Origin: Firmicutes bacterium UBA1535
GTDB taxonomy: Bacteria; Bacillota; Clostridia; Tissierellales; Sedimentibacteraceae
Direction: 5' to 3'
DNA: 18,615 bases
Assembly (NCBI GenBank): GCA_002323775.1
Contig: DCPV01000139.1
Span: forward strand, 1 to 18,615
The notes under the pieces were generated by a model that worked only from the letters and a program-made list of their open reading frames with translations, had not been told where the DNA came from and searched no databases. A program made the translations under genes and the position numbers. This document shows, in pieces, positions 7,841-14,562 of this stretch. Numbering within the stretch: the first letter of the stretch is position 1; every line of letters begins with the position of its first letter.

Positions 7841-8976
7841 AAAAATCGGATAAGTTTTTTAATGAATTTTTTGACAAGCAAAAGGATGAGATATCATTTA
7901 TAACTCTTAAAAAAAATGCAAAAATCAAATTGGGAAGCAGCGAGCATATTGCCAATAAAGAAATTGCAGTACCAATAAGGGTAAATAGCTTAATTTCGGA
8001 TATACAAAATCAGGACGAATACGATGGCATATCAATCGGAAATATAATTGACGGGATAATATATGTATTAGGCACAGAAAAAGAATTTGTGCTTAAAGAG
8101 GAATATTTAAAGATATTAAAGGATTTAAAGATAGATTTGGTATCATATGTCATACACTGTATAAACCAATTTGACGATAAAAAATTAAATGATGTTGTAG
8201 TCTATGGAAAAAGCCTTATAAATGTAGTTGAAAATGAAAAAACTGCTTTTGTATATGCTTCTTCTCTTGAAAGAAAAGCAATAGAATCTTTAAACAGTGA
8301 TTTGTCAGATACAGCAAAATATTTTATGAATGAAGCTGTTAAATATTTTGAAAAATCTCTTAATTATGATGACAAATTTGCTTTGTCTTATTATAAGCTT
8401 GGATTTTATTATAAAAATAACCAGCAATACATTAAGGCAAAACTTTTTTGGGAACAGCAGCAGGAATTTGATGACGATGCTGTAAGAATTGATGAAATAA
8501 GAAACGAAATAGAGCAGTTAGATGTATATGTGAGATATGAAACTGGCTACAATTTAATTCTTAACTCAGAGGCTCAGAAAGGCTTGGATATATTGTTGCC
8601 TTTAGTTGAAGATTATAGTGGCTGGTGGAACTTGTTATTTTTCATCGGACTGGGATATAGATCATTGGGAGAATATGAGATAGCTGAAAAATACTTTGAA
8701 AATGTTTTGAAAATTGAAGAAGGACAAATCCATGCTATTAATGAGCTTGGTCTATGTAAAATGTGCTTAGAAAAATATGAGGAAGCAAAAGAACTATTTA
8801 CAATGCTGGCAGCCATGGATCCTAAAAACAGTGAAATTTTATGCAATAAAGCAAGTGCAAATTTATATCTAGGAAATAAAGAAGAAGCTGAAAGAGATAT
8901 TGAAAAAGCTTTGAAAATCAATCCAGAGGACGAGATTGCTATTGAAATCAAAAGAATGATAGAAAGCTTAGATTAA
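7837..8976 (+). CDS. TPR-repeat protein
   Basis: The protein has 379 residues and no signal peptide. The GTG start overlaps the radical SAM stop (GTGA) and is preceded by AAGGAGGA (7823-7830) at 6 nt, a strong site. Residues 1-150 are not recognised. They include NGIIDGIIYVLG-like hydrophobic and charged stretches (67-80) but no motif I can name. Tetratricopeptide repeats occupy about 156-210 (YFEKSLNYDDKFALSYYKLG) and about 262-370, with typical spacing (GLGYRSLGEYEIAEKYFENV, LGLCKMCLEKYEEAKELF, NLYLGNKEEAERDIEKAL). TPRs mediate protein contacts, so a scaffold or substrate-handling role for the neighbouring radical SAM enzyme is plausible but inferred. The 28-bp gap to nagB suggests read-through into that gene. 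Confidence 0.85.
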   Translation: MKKSDKFFNEFFDKQKDEISFITLKKNAKIKLGSSEHIANKEIAVPIRVNSLISDIQNQDEYDGISIGNIIDGIIYVLGTEKEFVLKEEYLKILKDLKIDLVSYVIHCINQFDDKKLNDVVVYGKSLINVVENEKTAFVYASSLERKAIESLNSDLSDTAKYFMNEAVKYFEKSLNYDDKFALSYYKLGFYYKNNQQYIKAKLFWEQQQEFDDDAVRIDEIRNEIEQLDVYVRYETGYNLILNSEAQKGLDILLPLVEDYSGWWNLLFFIGLGYRSLGEYEIAEKYFENVLKIEEGQIHAINELGLCKMCLEKYEEAKELFTMLAAMDPKNSEILCNKASANLYLGNKEEAERDIEKALKINPEDEIAIEIKRMIESLD

Positions 8977-9004
8977 ATTTTAAAATAATATGCCGGGAGA
9001 AAAC

Positions 9005-9733
9005 ATGAGAATTATAAAAGCAACAGACTATAATGATATGAGCCTTAATGCGGCTGAGATAATTTCTGAACAAATTAAATATAAGCCTAATAGTGTGCTT
9101 GGACTTGCAACAGGCTCAACACCTCTTAAAACATATAAATATTTAATTGAATGGTATAAAAACGGTGATTTAGACTTCAGCAAAATTACTACATTTAATT
9201 TAGATGAGTATTATGGCTTATCAAAGCTGGACAAGCAAAGCTATCATTATTTTATGTTCGATAATCTATTTAGCCATATAAATATTAATAATGATAATAT
9301 ACACATACCTGATGGCACTAATAAAGACGTAGAGCAAGAATGTTTAAATTATGAAAAGGCGATATTGGATGCTGATGGAATTGATTTACAGCTTCTTGGC
9401 TGTGGACATAATGGTCATATAGGGTTTAACGAGCCTAATGAGGTATTTTACACAAATACACATCTTGTAAATCTTGAGGAGTCTACTATACAAGCAAATA
9501 AGAGATTTTTTGAAACTGAGGAGGATGTTCCGAGACAGTCTTACACTATGGGCATAAAAACCATAATGCAGGCAAGGAAAATAATCATGCTAATAAGTGG
9601 TGAGGGAAAGAAAGAAATTGTTAAAAAAGCATTTTTCGGACCTATAACTCCAAAAGTACCGGCTTCTGTTTTGCAGCTACATAGAGATTTTACTCTAATT
9701 GTGGACAAGGATGCTTTTTCGCTTTGCGAATAA
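9005..9733 (+). CDS. nagB: Glucosamine-6-phosphate deaminase
   Basis: The protein has 242 residues. It converts glucosamine-6-phosphate to fructose-6-phosphate and ammonia, the last step of GlcNAc catabolism, in the cytoplasm. Family motifs are all present: LGLATGSTPL near the start binds the phosphate, TFNLDEYYGL carries the general base D67, and GHNGHIGFNEP carries H138 and E143 of the active site. The length matches the short Gram-positive form, which lacks the E. coli allosteric extension. An in-frame ATG at 8990 exists, but ATG 9005 is preferred because GGGAG (8995-8999) sits 5 nt before it and the family begins MRII. I see no promoter in the 28-bp gap, so it is probably transcribed with the TPR gene. 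Unusually, nagA lies about 4.8 kb away beyond an inverted gene. Confidence 0.97.
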   Translation: MRIIKATDYNDMSLNAAEIISEQIKYKPNSVLGLATGSTPLKTYKYLIEWYKNGDLDFSKITTFNLDEYYGLSKLDKQSYHYFMFDNLFSHININNDNIHIPDGTNKDVEQECLNYEKAILDADGIDLQLLGCGHNGHIGFNEPNEVFYTNTHLVNLEESTIQANKRFFETEEDVPRQSYTMGIKTIMQARKIIMLISGEGKKEIVKKAFFGPITPKVPASVLQLHRDFTLIVDKDAFSLCE

Positions 9734-9788
9734 ATAATTATGTATATGTCAAATAATTAATCAACTTTAAGTAAAGTAAACTTTTATA

Positions 9789-9817
9789 TTGACTTATACT
9801 TTTATTGGTGATAAGAT
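9789..9817 (+). promoter_or_regulatory. Promoter-like element facing the hairpin at 9828
   Basis: TTGACT (9789-9794) and TAAGAT (9812-9817) are separated by 17 bp, with matches of five and four bases out of six. No gene follows on this strand. A transcript would start near 9824 and run straight into the hairpin at 9828-9874, giving an RNA of about 50 nt. Chance occurrence in AT-rich DNA is quite possible. Confidence 0.25.
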
Positions 9818-9827
9818 ATTTTTAATA

Positions 9828-9874
9828 AAAGGAATAGCCAGTCTCTTGTGAAATAAGAGATTGGCTATTCCTTT
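9828..9874. terminator. Bidirectional rho-independent terminator
   Basis: The 20-bp stem pairs AAAGGAATAGCCAGTCTCTT (9828-9847) with AAGAGATTGGCTATTCCTTT (9855-9874). It contains one G-T pair and the 7-nt loop GTGAAAT. T-rich sequence follows on both sides: the pairing ends in TTT on the plus strand, and TTTTATT follows on the minus strand. It lies between the convergent ends of nagB and the transglutaminase gene, so it can stop transcription in both directions. Confidence 0.85.
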
Positions 9875-9947
9875 GTTACATATTTCTATAATACTACATT
9901 CTTTTCAATGTATATCGTTCTGTAAAATTCGACAACAAAGTAAATTA

Positions 9948-12446
9948 TTATTTACAACACGCAAATATTTTCAATATCATATCAACTGTTCCAACATTAT
10001 AGTTTGCAAAGGAGTATAGTCCTTTATCGTCATTTATTGCTGTTATAAATGGTAAACGTAAATCTCCAATGTGCATATGTTTTCTAAATTGTTTCCAACT
10101 GCTGTTAAACTCTGCAACATTGTATTTTGCTAGATTTTTATTTAATACAGATAAAAGAGTATCATTTTTTTCATTGTCTTTGCCAAACAATATAATTTCT
10201 ATATCAGAGTTAATAATTTTTTCTTCATTTTCAAGTAATTCATTTAAAAAATGTTCTGTTGGCTCTGAATTATTTTGTATATATGCTAATACCATAGAGT
10301 GAATGCAGTTCTCTCTTTTCCCCTTTGATATAGCTAATATTTCATTTGGTACATCAATGCTCTTTAGCTTATTTTTTGTAAGATTTATGGGTTCTTGCAA
10401 ACTAATAGTTTCAGAAATAGTATTTCTAAAAGGTAAGAAATCAATCCTTCCGGTAACAGAGCCGTCTATTTGTCTTGATGCCTGTGCAACAGCATACAAG
10501 CCCATTTCAGCATGAGCAAAACTAGGCGAACAAGGTGAATTGCTATCAAAATCCAAATAATCAAAATACCCATTATTTATTTGACAAATAGTAAAATCAG
10601 TGCCACAATTAAAAGTTTGCTTTGTTTTATTAATGAAGTTGATACTGCACAACTTTTTGTCATCCTTATAAAAGGACTTAAAATATTCTCCGTCAAAATA
10701 TTTAGGCTCTCTCGTTATAGGGTCTAGCTTTGCCGGAATTCCTAATGCTCTTGATATTTGAACCAAATGTATAGGAATACTGTAGCTTGTTACAATTTTA
10801 TTTTCTATAACTCCCTTGATATCAGCTACTAAGGCAGGATATGAGTATTCATCTAATATTGTCAGTCCATCAATAAATTCTAATATATCCTCTATACTTT
10901 CCTTACCCTTAAAGTATTGCTTTATAAATTTTCTGTGTGGATATAAAGGCTCATTTTCAACTCTTAGAGAAAGCAAGTATTTATTAAAATCCTCATTGCA
11001 TAAACCAGAATAATCCTTATAATTTTTCATTTTCCCAGTATTATAAAAGCTATCCTTATATTCGTATGCAGGTTCCATATCGCATAAAGCTTCATATTTA
11101 ATATCACAAAAGTCTTTTTTTGTGAGAGTTTCTAATATTTCTATTTTTCGTTCATGTAAAATAGAAGTATCATTTATAAACTTTTCAATAGCATCACCGT
11201 TTAGCCTTGCTAATTCTATGTATTTATTAAATTCCTGTGCTATTGATTTTTCTTTATAATCATTGCTTATTCTGCTTTTTAATAAATTCAGATTATCGGT
11301 ATGTCTATTTTCTCTTTCGTATTGCAATGATATTAGCTTGTCAGTATGTTCTTTGGAATACTCCATATCATCCTTTTGTATATCACCCTCATAAGGTATT
11401 AAATTAAAATCTATTGATTTAGCATACTTTGATATATCCAAATTTATTTCGCTTGTTTCTTCTGAGCATAATGCTATATTAAACTTTTTATTGTAAGATG
11501 CAACAAATAAAGCATCTCCCTGTCCAATTTCAAATTGAACAGTACCGTTGCAATCAGCAGTTTTTTCATGTATAAGCCTTGGCGTGCAATAGTTCACAGT
11601 ATAAAGACCAATCTTTGCATAAGGTCGTTTTTTATCCTTATTATAAACATTTACTGTTACAGTTCTAGTCTTAACATACATATCTGTAGATGTAATTGTT
11701 GTAAAAATATTGTTTTGGTCAATATTTATTCGTTCTTTATTTAAGCCAAACACTCTGTGTCTTGTAATTAAGGCTCTTGAAGCTGCATTGTTAAACCAAC
11801 CTAGATTTAATCTTTCTTCTGGCTCGCAGGCTCCTAAAAATTCCCACTTATGACCTGTATATACCTCTACCCAAGCATGATTATCGTCACAATGTGTCCA
11901 GTAGGGGCTGTAGCATTGTCTGGCAGGTATTCCTATACTACGCAAAGCACTGACTAAAAGCACGCTTTCCTCACCGCATCTGCCTTTGCCGGCTTTGACA
12001 GTTGTTATAGCATTTTGTGTGCGAGCATCAGCCCCCACATATGTAGCCTTTGAATAACACCAATAATTTGTTATTAGCACACTTTCGACAATATTATCAA
12101 GCTTTATCAGTGGTTTTAGCTCATTGTAGAAATTGATGCTGTAAAGTGAAAAATCTTCATCATTTATTCTATATGGAAGAACATAATCAAAAATTATGTC
12201 AATTGGGATTTCTTTGCAATAATCAATAGTTTTAATTATTTTATGGATATGCTCTACATGCTTTAAAACATCCATAATATTGACACTGATAACATCAGTT
12301 GCCGGCATTTGTGTTATAGCCTTCATAAAGAATATTTTAAGCTCATCAGACAGGTCTTGCGATATTTTCAAAATCTCGTTTCCTTTTACAGGAAATAAAG
12401 ATATATATTTTTTGAAGCTTCTTTCTATTTTTTTAAATTCGTGCAT
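9948..12446 (-). CDS. Large cytoplasmic transglutaminase-like protein with a duplicated domain
   Basis: The protein has 832 residues and no signal peptide. The start is set by AAGGGGA 7 nt before the ATG. The transglutaminase/papain-like core is at about 88-225: GKGRCGEES (C157), GIPAR, DDNHAWVEVY (H190), then WEFLGACEPE and GWFNNAASRA. This GACEP form replaces the usual Trp...Asp motif. Residues about 258-325 look like a beta-sandwich insert. A second related unit occurs at about 490-590 (LRVENEPL, then IHLVQISRALGIPAK) where S554 aligns with C157. The C-terminus (about 725-832) with LPFITAIND and GLYSFANYNVG looks thioredoxin-like; this is inference. Such domains act as proteases, amidases or peptide N-glycanase relatives; the substrate here is unknown. 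It is the only minus-strand gene and has its own consensus promoter. Confidence 0.85.
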   Translation of the reverse strand: MHEFKKIERSFKKYISLFPVKGNEILKISQDLSDELKIFFMKAITQMPATDVISVNIMDVLKHVEHIHKIIKTIDYCKEIPIDIIFDYVLPYRINDEDFSLYSINFYNELKPLIKLDNIVESVLITNYWCYSKATYVGADARTQNAITTVKAGKGRCGEESVLLVSALRSIGIPARQCYSPYWTHCDDNHAWVEVYTGHKWEFLGACEPEERLNLGWFNNAASRALITRHRVFGLNKERINIDQNNIFTTITSTDMYVKTRTVTVNVYNKDKKRPYAKIGLYTVNYCTPRLIHEKTADCNGTVQFEIGQGDALFVASYNKKFNIALCSEETSEINLDISKYAKSIDFNLIPYEGDIQKDDMEYSKEHTDKLISLQYERENRHTDNLNLLKSRISNDYKEKSIAQEFNKYIELARLNGDAIEKFINDTSILHERKIEILETLTKKDFCDIKYEALCDMEPAYEYKDSFYNTGKMKNYKDYSGLCNEDFNKYLLSLRVENEPLYPHRKFIKQYFKGKESIEDILEFIDGLTILDEYSYPALVADIKGVIENKIVTSYSIPIHLVQISRALGIPAKLDPITREPKYFDGEYFKSFYKDDKKLCSINFINKTKQTFNCGTDFTICQINNGYFDYLDFDSNSPCSPSFAHAEMGLYAVAQASRQIDGSVTGRIDFLPFRNTISETISLQEPINLTKNKLKSIDVPNEILAISKGKRENCIHSMVLAYIQNNSEPTEHFLNELLENEEKIINSDIEIILFGKDNEKNDTLLSVLNKNLAKYNVAEFNSSWKQFRKHMHIGDLRLPFITAINDDKGLYSFANYNVGTVDMILKIFACCK

Positions 12447-12493
12447 TTTAGTATCCCCTTTGCTAAATATTTATCTGGTTAACTGGCATATAA

Positions 12494-12522
12494 ATTATAT
12501 ATTATCGCTTTTGTGTTGTCAA
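12494..12522 (-). promoter_or_regulatory. Perfect-consensus sigma-A promoter for the transglutaminase gene
   Basis: On the minus strand, TTGACA (12522 to 12517) and TATAAT (12499 to 12494) are separated by exactly 17 bp, a full match to the consensus. Transcription should start near 12487, about 40 nt before the ATG at 12446. Five of its -35 bases are shared with the opposing cutC promoter. Confidence 0.85.
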
Positions 12523-12544
12523 TCATATAGCATTGTGTTAAAAT
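12516..12544 (+). promoter_or_regulatory. Sigma-A promoter for cutC
   Basis: TTGTCA (12516-12521) and TAAAAT (12539-12544) are separated by 17 bp, each one base from consensus. The expected start is near 12551, giving a leader of about 24 nt. The -35 overlaps that of the divergent transglutaminase promoter. Confidence 0.7.
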
Positions 12545-12574
12545 TAAGAAAAATAATAATAATTGGTGGTTAAA

Positions 12575-13315
12575 ATGAAAATAGAAGTTTGTTGTGGCTC
12601 GTATTTAGATGCCTTAGAGGCATATAAGGGAGGGGCAAATCGAGTTGAATTATGCTCTAGCTTGTTTTTTGGTGGCTTAACTCCGTCACTAGGAGCATTT
12701 TTACTGACTAAAAAGAATACAAGCCTTGAAATTGCAGTTATGATTCGCCCTAGAGAGGGAGGCTTTTGCTATACAGATGATGAATTTGAATTAATGCTTA
12801 AAGATGGTGAAATTTTTATACAAAATGGTGCTGATGCCCTAGTATTTGGATTTTTAAACAGTGATGGCTCTATAGATTTTGATAGAACTAAAAAAATGTG
12901 TGAAATGGTAAACGGAAGATGTCAAACTGTATTCCACAAGGCTTTTGATGTATCGACAACAGCCTTAGAGGAAGCAGTATATAAATTAAAGGAAATTGGG
13001 ATTAGCAGAATTTTAACGGCTGGAAAGGAAAAAACAGCAGAATACGGAAGTGCTAATATTAAAAAAATGATTGATATTGGTGGCATAGAGATATTGCCAG
13101 CCGGCAATGTAAGAGCATATAATTTAGAATTATTGTATAACAATACATATTGTGATTGGGTACATACATCTGCCTTTGAGGCTGTGATGGATTCCTCGGC
13201 TAATCATGAAAGCATATTATTTACCGGAACAAAAGCTCCAAATCAAGGAGAATATAGCTTGGCAAATAGTGAAATTGTGAGAAATATCGTGGATATTGCA
13301 AAGAAATTAGTGTGA
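12575..13315 (+). CDS. cutC: CutC family (PF03932) TIM-barrel protein
   Basis: The protein has 246 residues. It begins MKIEVCCGSYLDALEAYKGGANRVELCSSL and continues with GGLTPSLG, MIRPREGGFCYTDDEF, GADALVFGFL, FHKAFDVS, RILTAGKEKTA, LPAGNVRA and HTSAF, which cover the whole CutC barrel. ATG 12575 is chosen over an in-frame TTG at 12563 because family members start here; the ribosome site GGTGG (12565-12569) is weak. CutC was named for copper tolerance in E. coli, but later work did not support a direct copper role, and its activity is unproven. There is no copper gene nearby. Instead it sits 120 bp before a ROK sugar kinase gene and nagA, which suggests a sugar-related function; this is inference. 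Confidence 0.93.
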   Translation: MKIEVCCGSYLDALEAYKGGANRVELCSSLFFGGLTPSLGAFLLTKKNTSLEIAVMIRPREGGFCYTDDEFELMLKDGEIFIQNGADALVFGFLNSDGSIDFDRTKKMCEMVNGRCQTVFHKAFDVSTTALEEAVYKLKEIGISRILTAGKEKTAEYGSANIKKMIDIGGIEILPAGNVRAYNLELLYNNTYCDWVHTSAFEAVMDSSANHESILFTGTKAPNQGEYSLANSEIVRNIVDIAKKLV

Positions 13316-13358
13316 AAATTAATTTAAAGAAATTTAATTTGTTTAAATATTATTGGGT

Positions 13359-13387
13359 TTGATATTGAGCTAGACTTTAAATTTAAT
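13359..13387 (+). promoter_or_regulatory. Candidate sigma-A promoter for the ROK kinase gene
   Basis: TTGATA (13359-13364) and TTTAAT (13382-13387) are separated by 17 bp, each one base from consensus. The -10 lies in the middle of a perfect palindrome (TTTAAATT, T, AATTTAAA; 13376-13392). The surrounding 120 bp are almost wholly A and T, so a chance match cannot be excluded. Confidence 0.45.
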
Positions 13388-13447
13388 TTAAAACATTAAT
13401 ATTCAATTTATTAACAAAAGAAGAACAAGAAAGGAATGTACATTATT

Positions 13448-14344
13448 GTGAAAATCTTATGTTTTGATATTGGAGGAACACTTATAAAATCTGCTATATA
13501 TGATGAATTAGTTGGTTTAACAAATTTTGAGGAGCATAAATATCAGTTGATTGGCAGAGATGGAGTATTAAAAGTCATAGATGATTGTGCTTTAGCTTGT
13601 GAATTTGATGGAATAGGTATTAGCACAGCCGGATTGGTAGATTCAGAAAGAGGTTGTATTATGCTTTGCAGTGAATCTATTCCCAATTATACAGGTACAA
13701 AATTAAAGGATATATTAGAAGAAAAATATAATAAGCCAGTTTTTGTCGCAAATGATGTCAATTCTGCGGCATTAGGAGAAGCTCACTTTGGTGCAGGCAA
13801 GGCGTATAAGGATTTCATATGCTTGACTTATGGGACAGGCGTAGGAGGAGCAATAGTAATAAACAAGGAAATATATGCGGGAAACAATGGTGCAGCCGCT
13901 GAAATAGGTCATATTATAACGCATTTAAACGGTGAGAGATGTACATGCGGATTAAAAGGTTGCTATAATCACTATGCTTCAACTACAAATCTTGTAAATA
14001 TGTGCAGAGAAATTGATATTAATATAGCTAATGGGCGTGATGTATTTGCAGAATTTGATAAGGGAAATAAAAAAATAAAAGAAGTTATTGATGCTTGGAT
14101 TGATGAAATAATTTATGGTCTTGTTACAGTGGTGCATATTTTCGACCCGGCTGTTTTAATTCTCGGAGGCGGAATTATGAGTCAAGCATATATAATAGAT
14201 GAAATCAATAAAAGATTAAAAAATGCTGTTTTGAATAGCTATAAAGATGTAGTTGTTTTATCTGCAAAACTTGGCAACACAGCAGGTTTAATGGGTGCGG
14301 CGTACAATGTGATTGTTCATATGAAAAGAGATATGTCCATCTGA
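13448..14344 (+). CDS. ROK-family sugar kinase (probable amino-sugar kinase)
   Basis: The protein has 298 residues from the GTG at 13448. An ATG at 13436 would add four residues, but AAGGA (13431-13435) abuts that ATG, whereas it lies 12 nt before the GTG, and ROK proteins normally begin KILCFDIGGT. Visible features are the ATP loop FDIGGTLIKS, GIGISTAGLVD, the catalytic base D103 (ANDVN), LTYGTGVGGAIV, EIGH (152-155) and the zinc motif CTCGLKGC (C165, C167, C172, with H155). There is no N-terminal helix-turn-helix, so it is a kinase rather than a repressor. Position 174, normally Glu in CxCGxxGCxE, is Asn. Position between cutC and nagA suggests GlcNAc, ManNAc or a related sugar as substrate; glucose is the alternative. 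The 218-bp gap to nagA is unusual for an operon. Confidence 0.9.
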   Translation: MKILCFDIGGTLIKSAIYDELVGLTNFEEHKYQLIGRDGVLKVIDDCALACEFDGIGISTAGLVDSERGCIMLCSESIPNYTGTKLKDILEEKYNKPVFVANDVNSAALGEAHFGAGKAYKDFICLTYGTGVGGAIVINKEIYAGNNGAAAEIGHIITHLNGERCTCGLKGCYNHYASTTNLVNMCREIDINIANGRDVFAEFDKGNKKIKEVIDAWIDEIIYGLVTVVHIFDPAVLILGGGIMSQAYIIDEINKRLKNAVLNSYKDVVVLSAKLGNTAGLMGAAYNVIVHMKRDMSI

Positions 14345-14562
14345 TAGTGTAATATTAAAAGGTAGAGATTTAGAAACAATGAAAGGATAATTATAAAATC
14401 CTTAATAAATATTTTGTAATTGGCGTGTGGGTATAAGATTGAAAGAAATGAAAAATAATGAAAAATAATGAAAGGGTAAGCACCAATCCCGTGCACAAGT
14501 TTTTTTATCTTCCCTAATAAGGAAAGACTGGATTTCTTGTGTAATGAGTGCTAGGCATAAAT
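14345..14562 (+). promoter_or_regulatory. Possible structured leader upstream of nagA
   Basis: These 218 bp hold no gene and no convincing promoter. The left part has a weak hairpin (AAGGAT/ATCCTT, 14383-14403). A 10-bp tandem repeat (ATGAAAAATA, two full copies plus six bases) lies at about 14449-14474. The right part offers competing pairings. GCAC (14480-14483) can pair with GTGC (14491-14494), close to a run of seven T. Alternatively TGCACAAG (14492-14499) can pair with CTTGTGTA (14536-14543), which frees GCAC for GTGC at 14548-14551, next to the weak ribosome site of nagA. The sequence matches no riboswitch consensus that I know. Confidence 0.35.

Noticed and set aside
9895..9912. Small hairpin TACATT/AATGTA as a second terminator for the minus-strand gene
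   Set aside because: The stem is 6 bp of A/T-rich pairs with no following T-run on the minus strand; the 20-bp hairpin at 9828-9874 is a far better candidate.
10069..11744. Several plus-strand open frames of 65-77 codons across the transglutaminase gene
   Set aside because: They are antisense to a long, motif-bearing coding region, lack ribosome sites and encode no recognisable protein.
14474..14494. H-type pseudoknot in the nagA leader (GGG/CCC with GCAC/GTGC)
   Set aside because: The last connecting loop would have zero bases, which is not sterically feasible for a standard pseudoknot.
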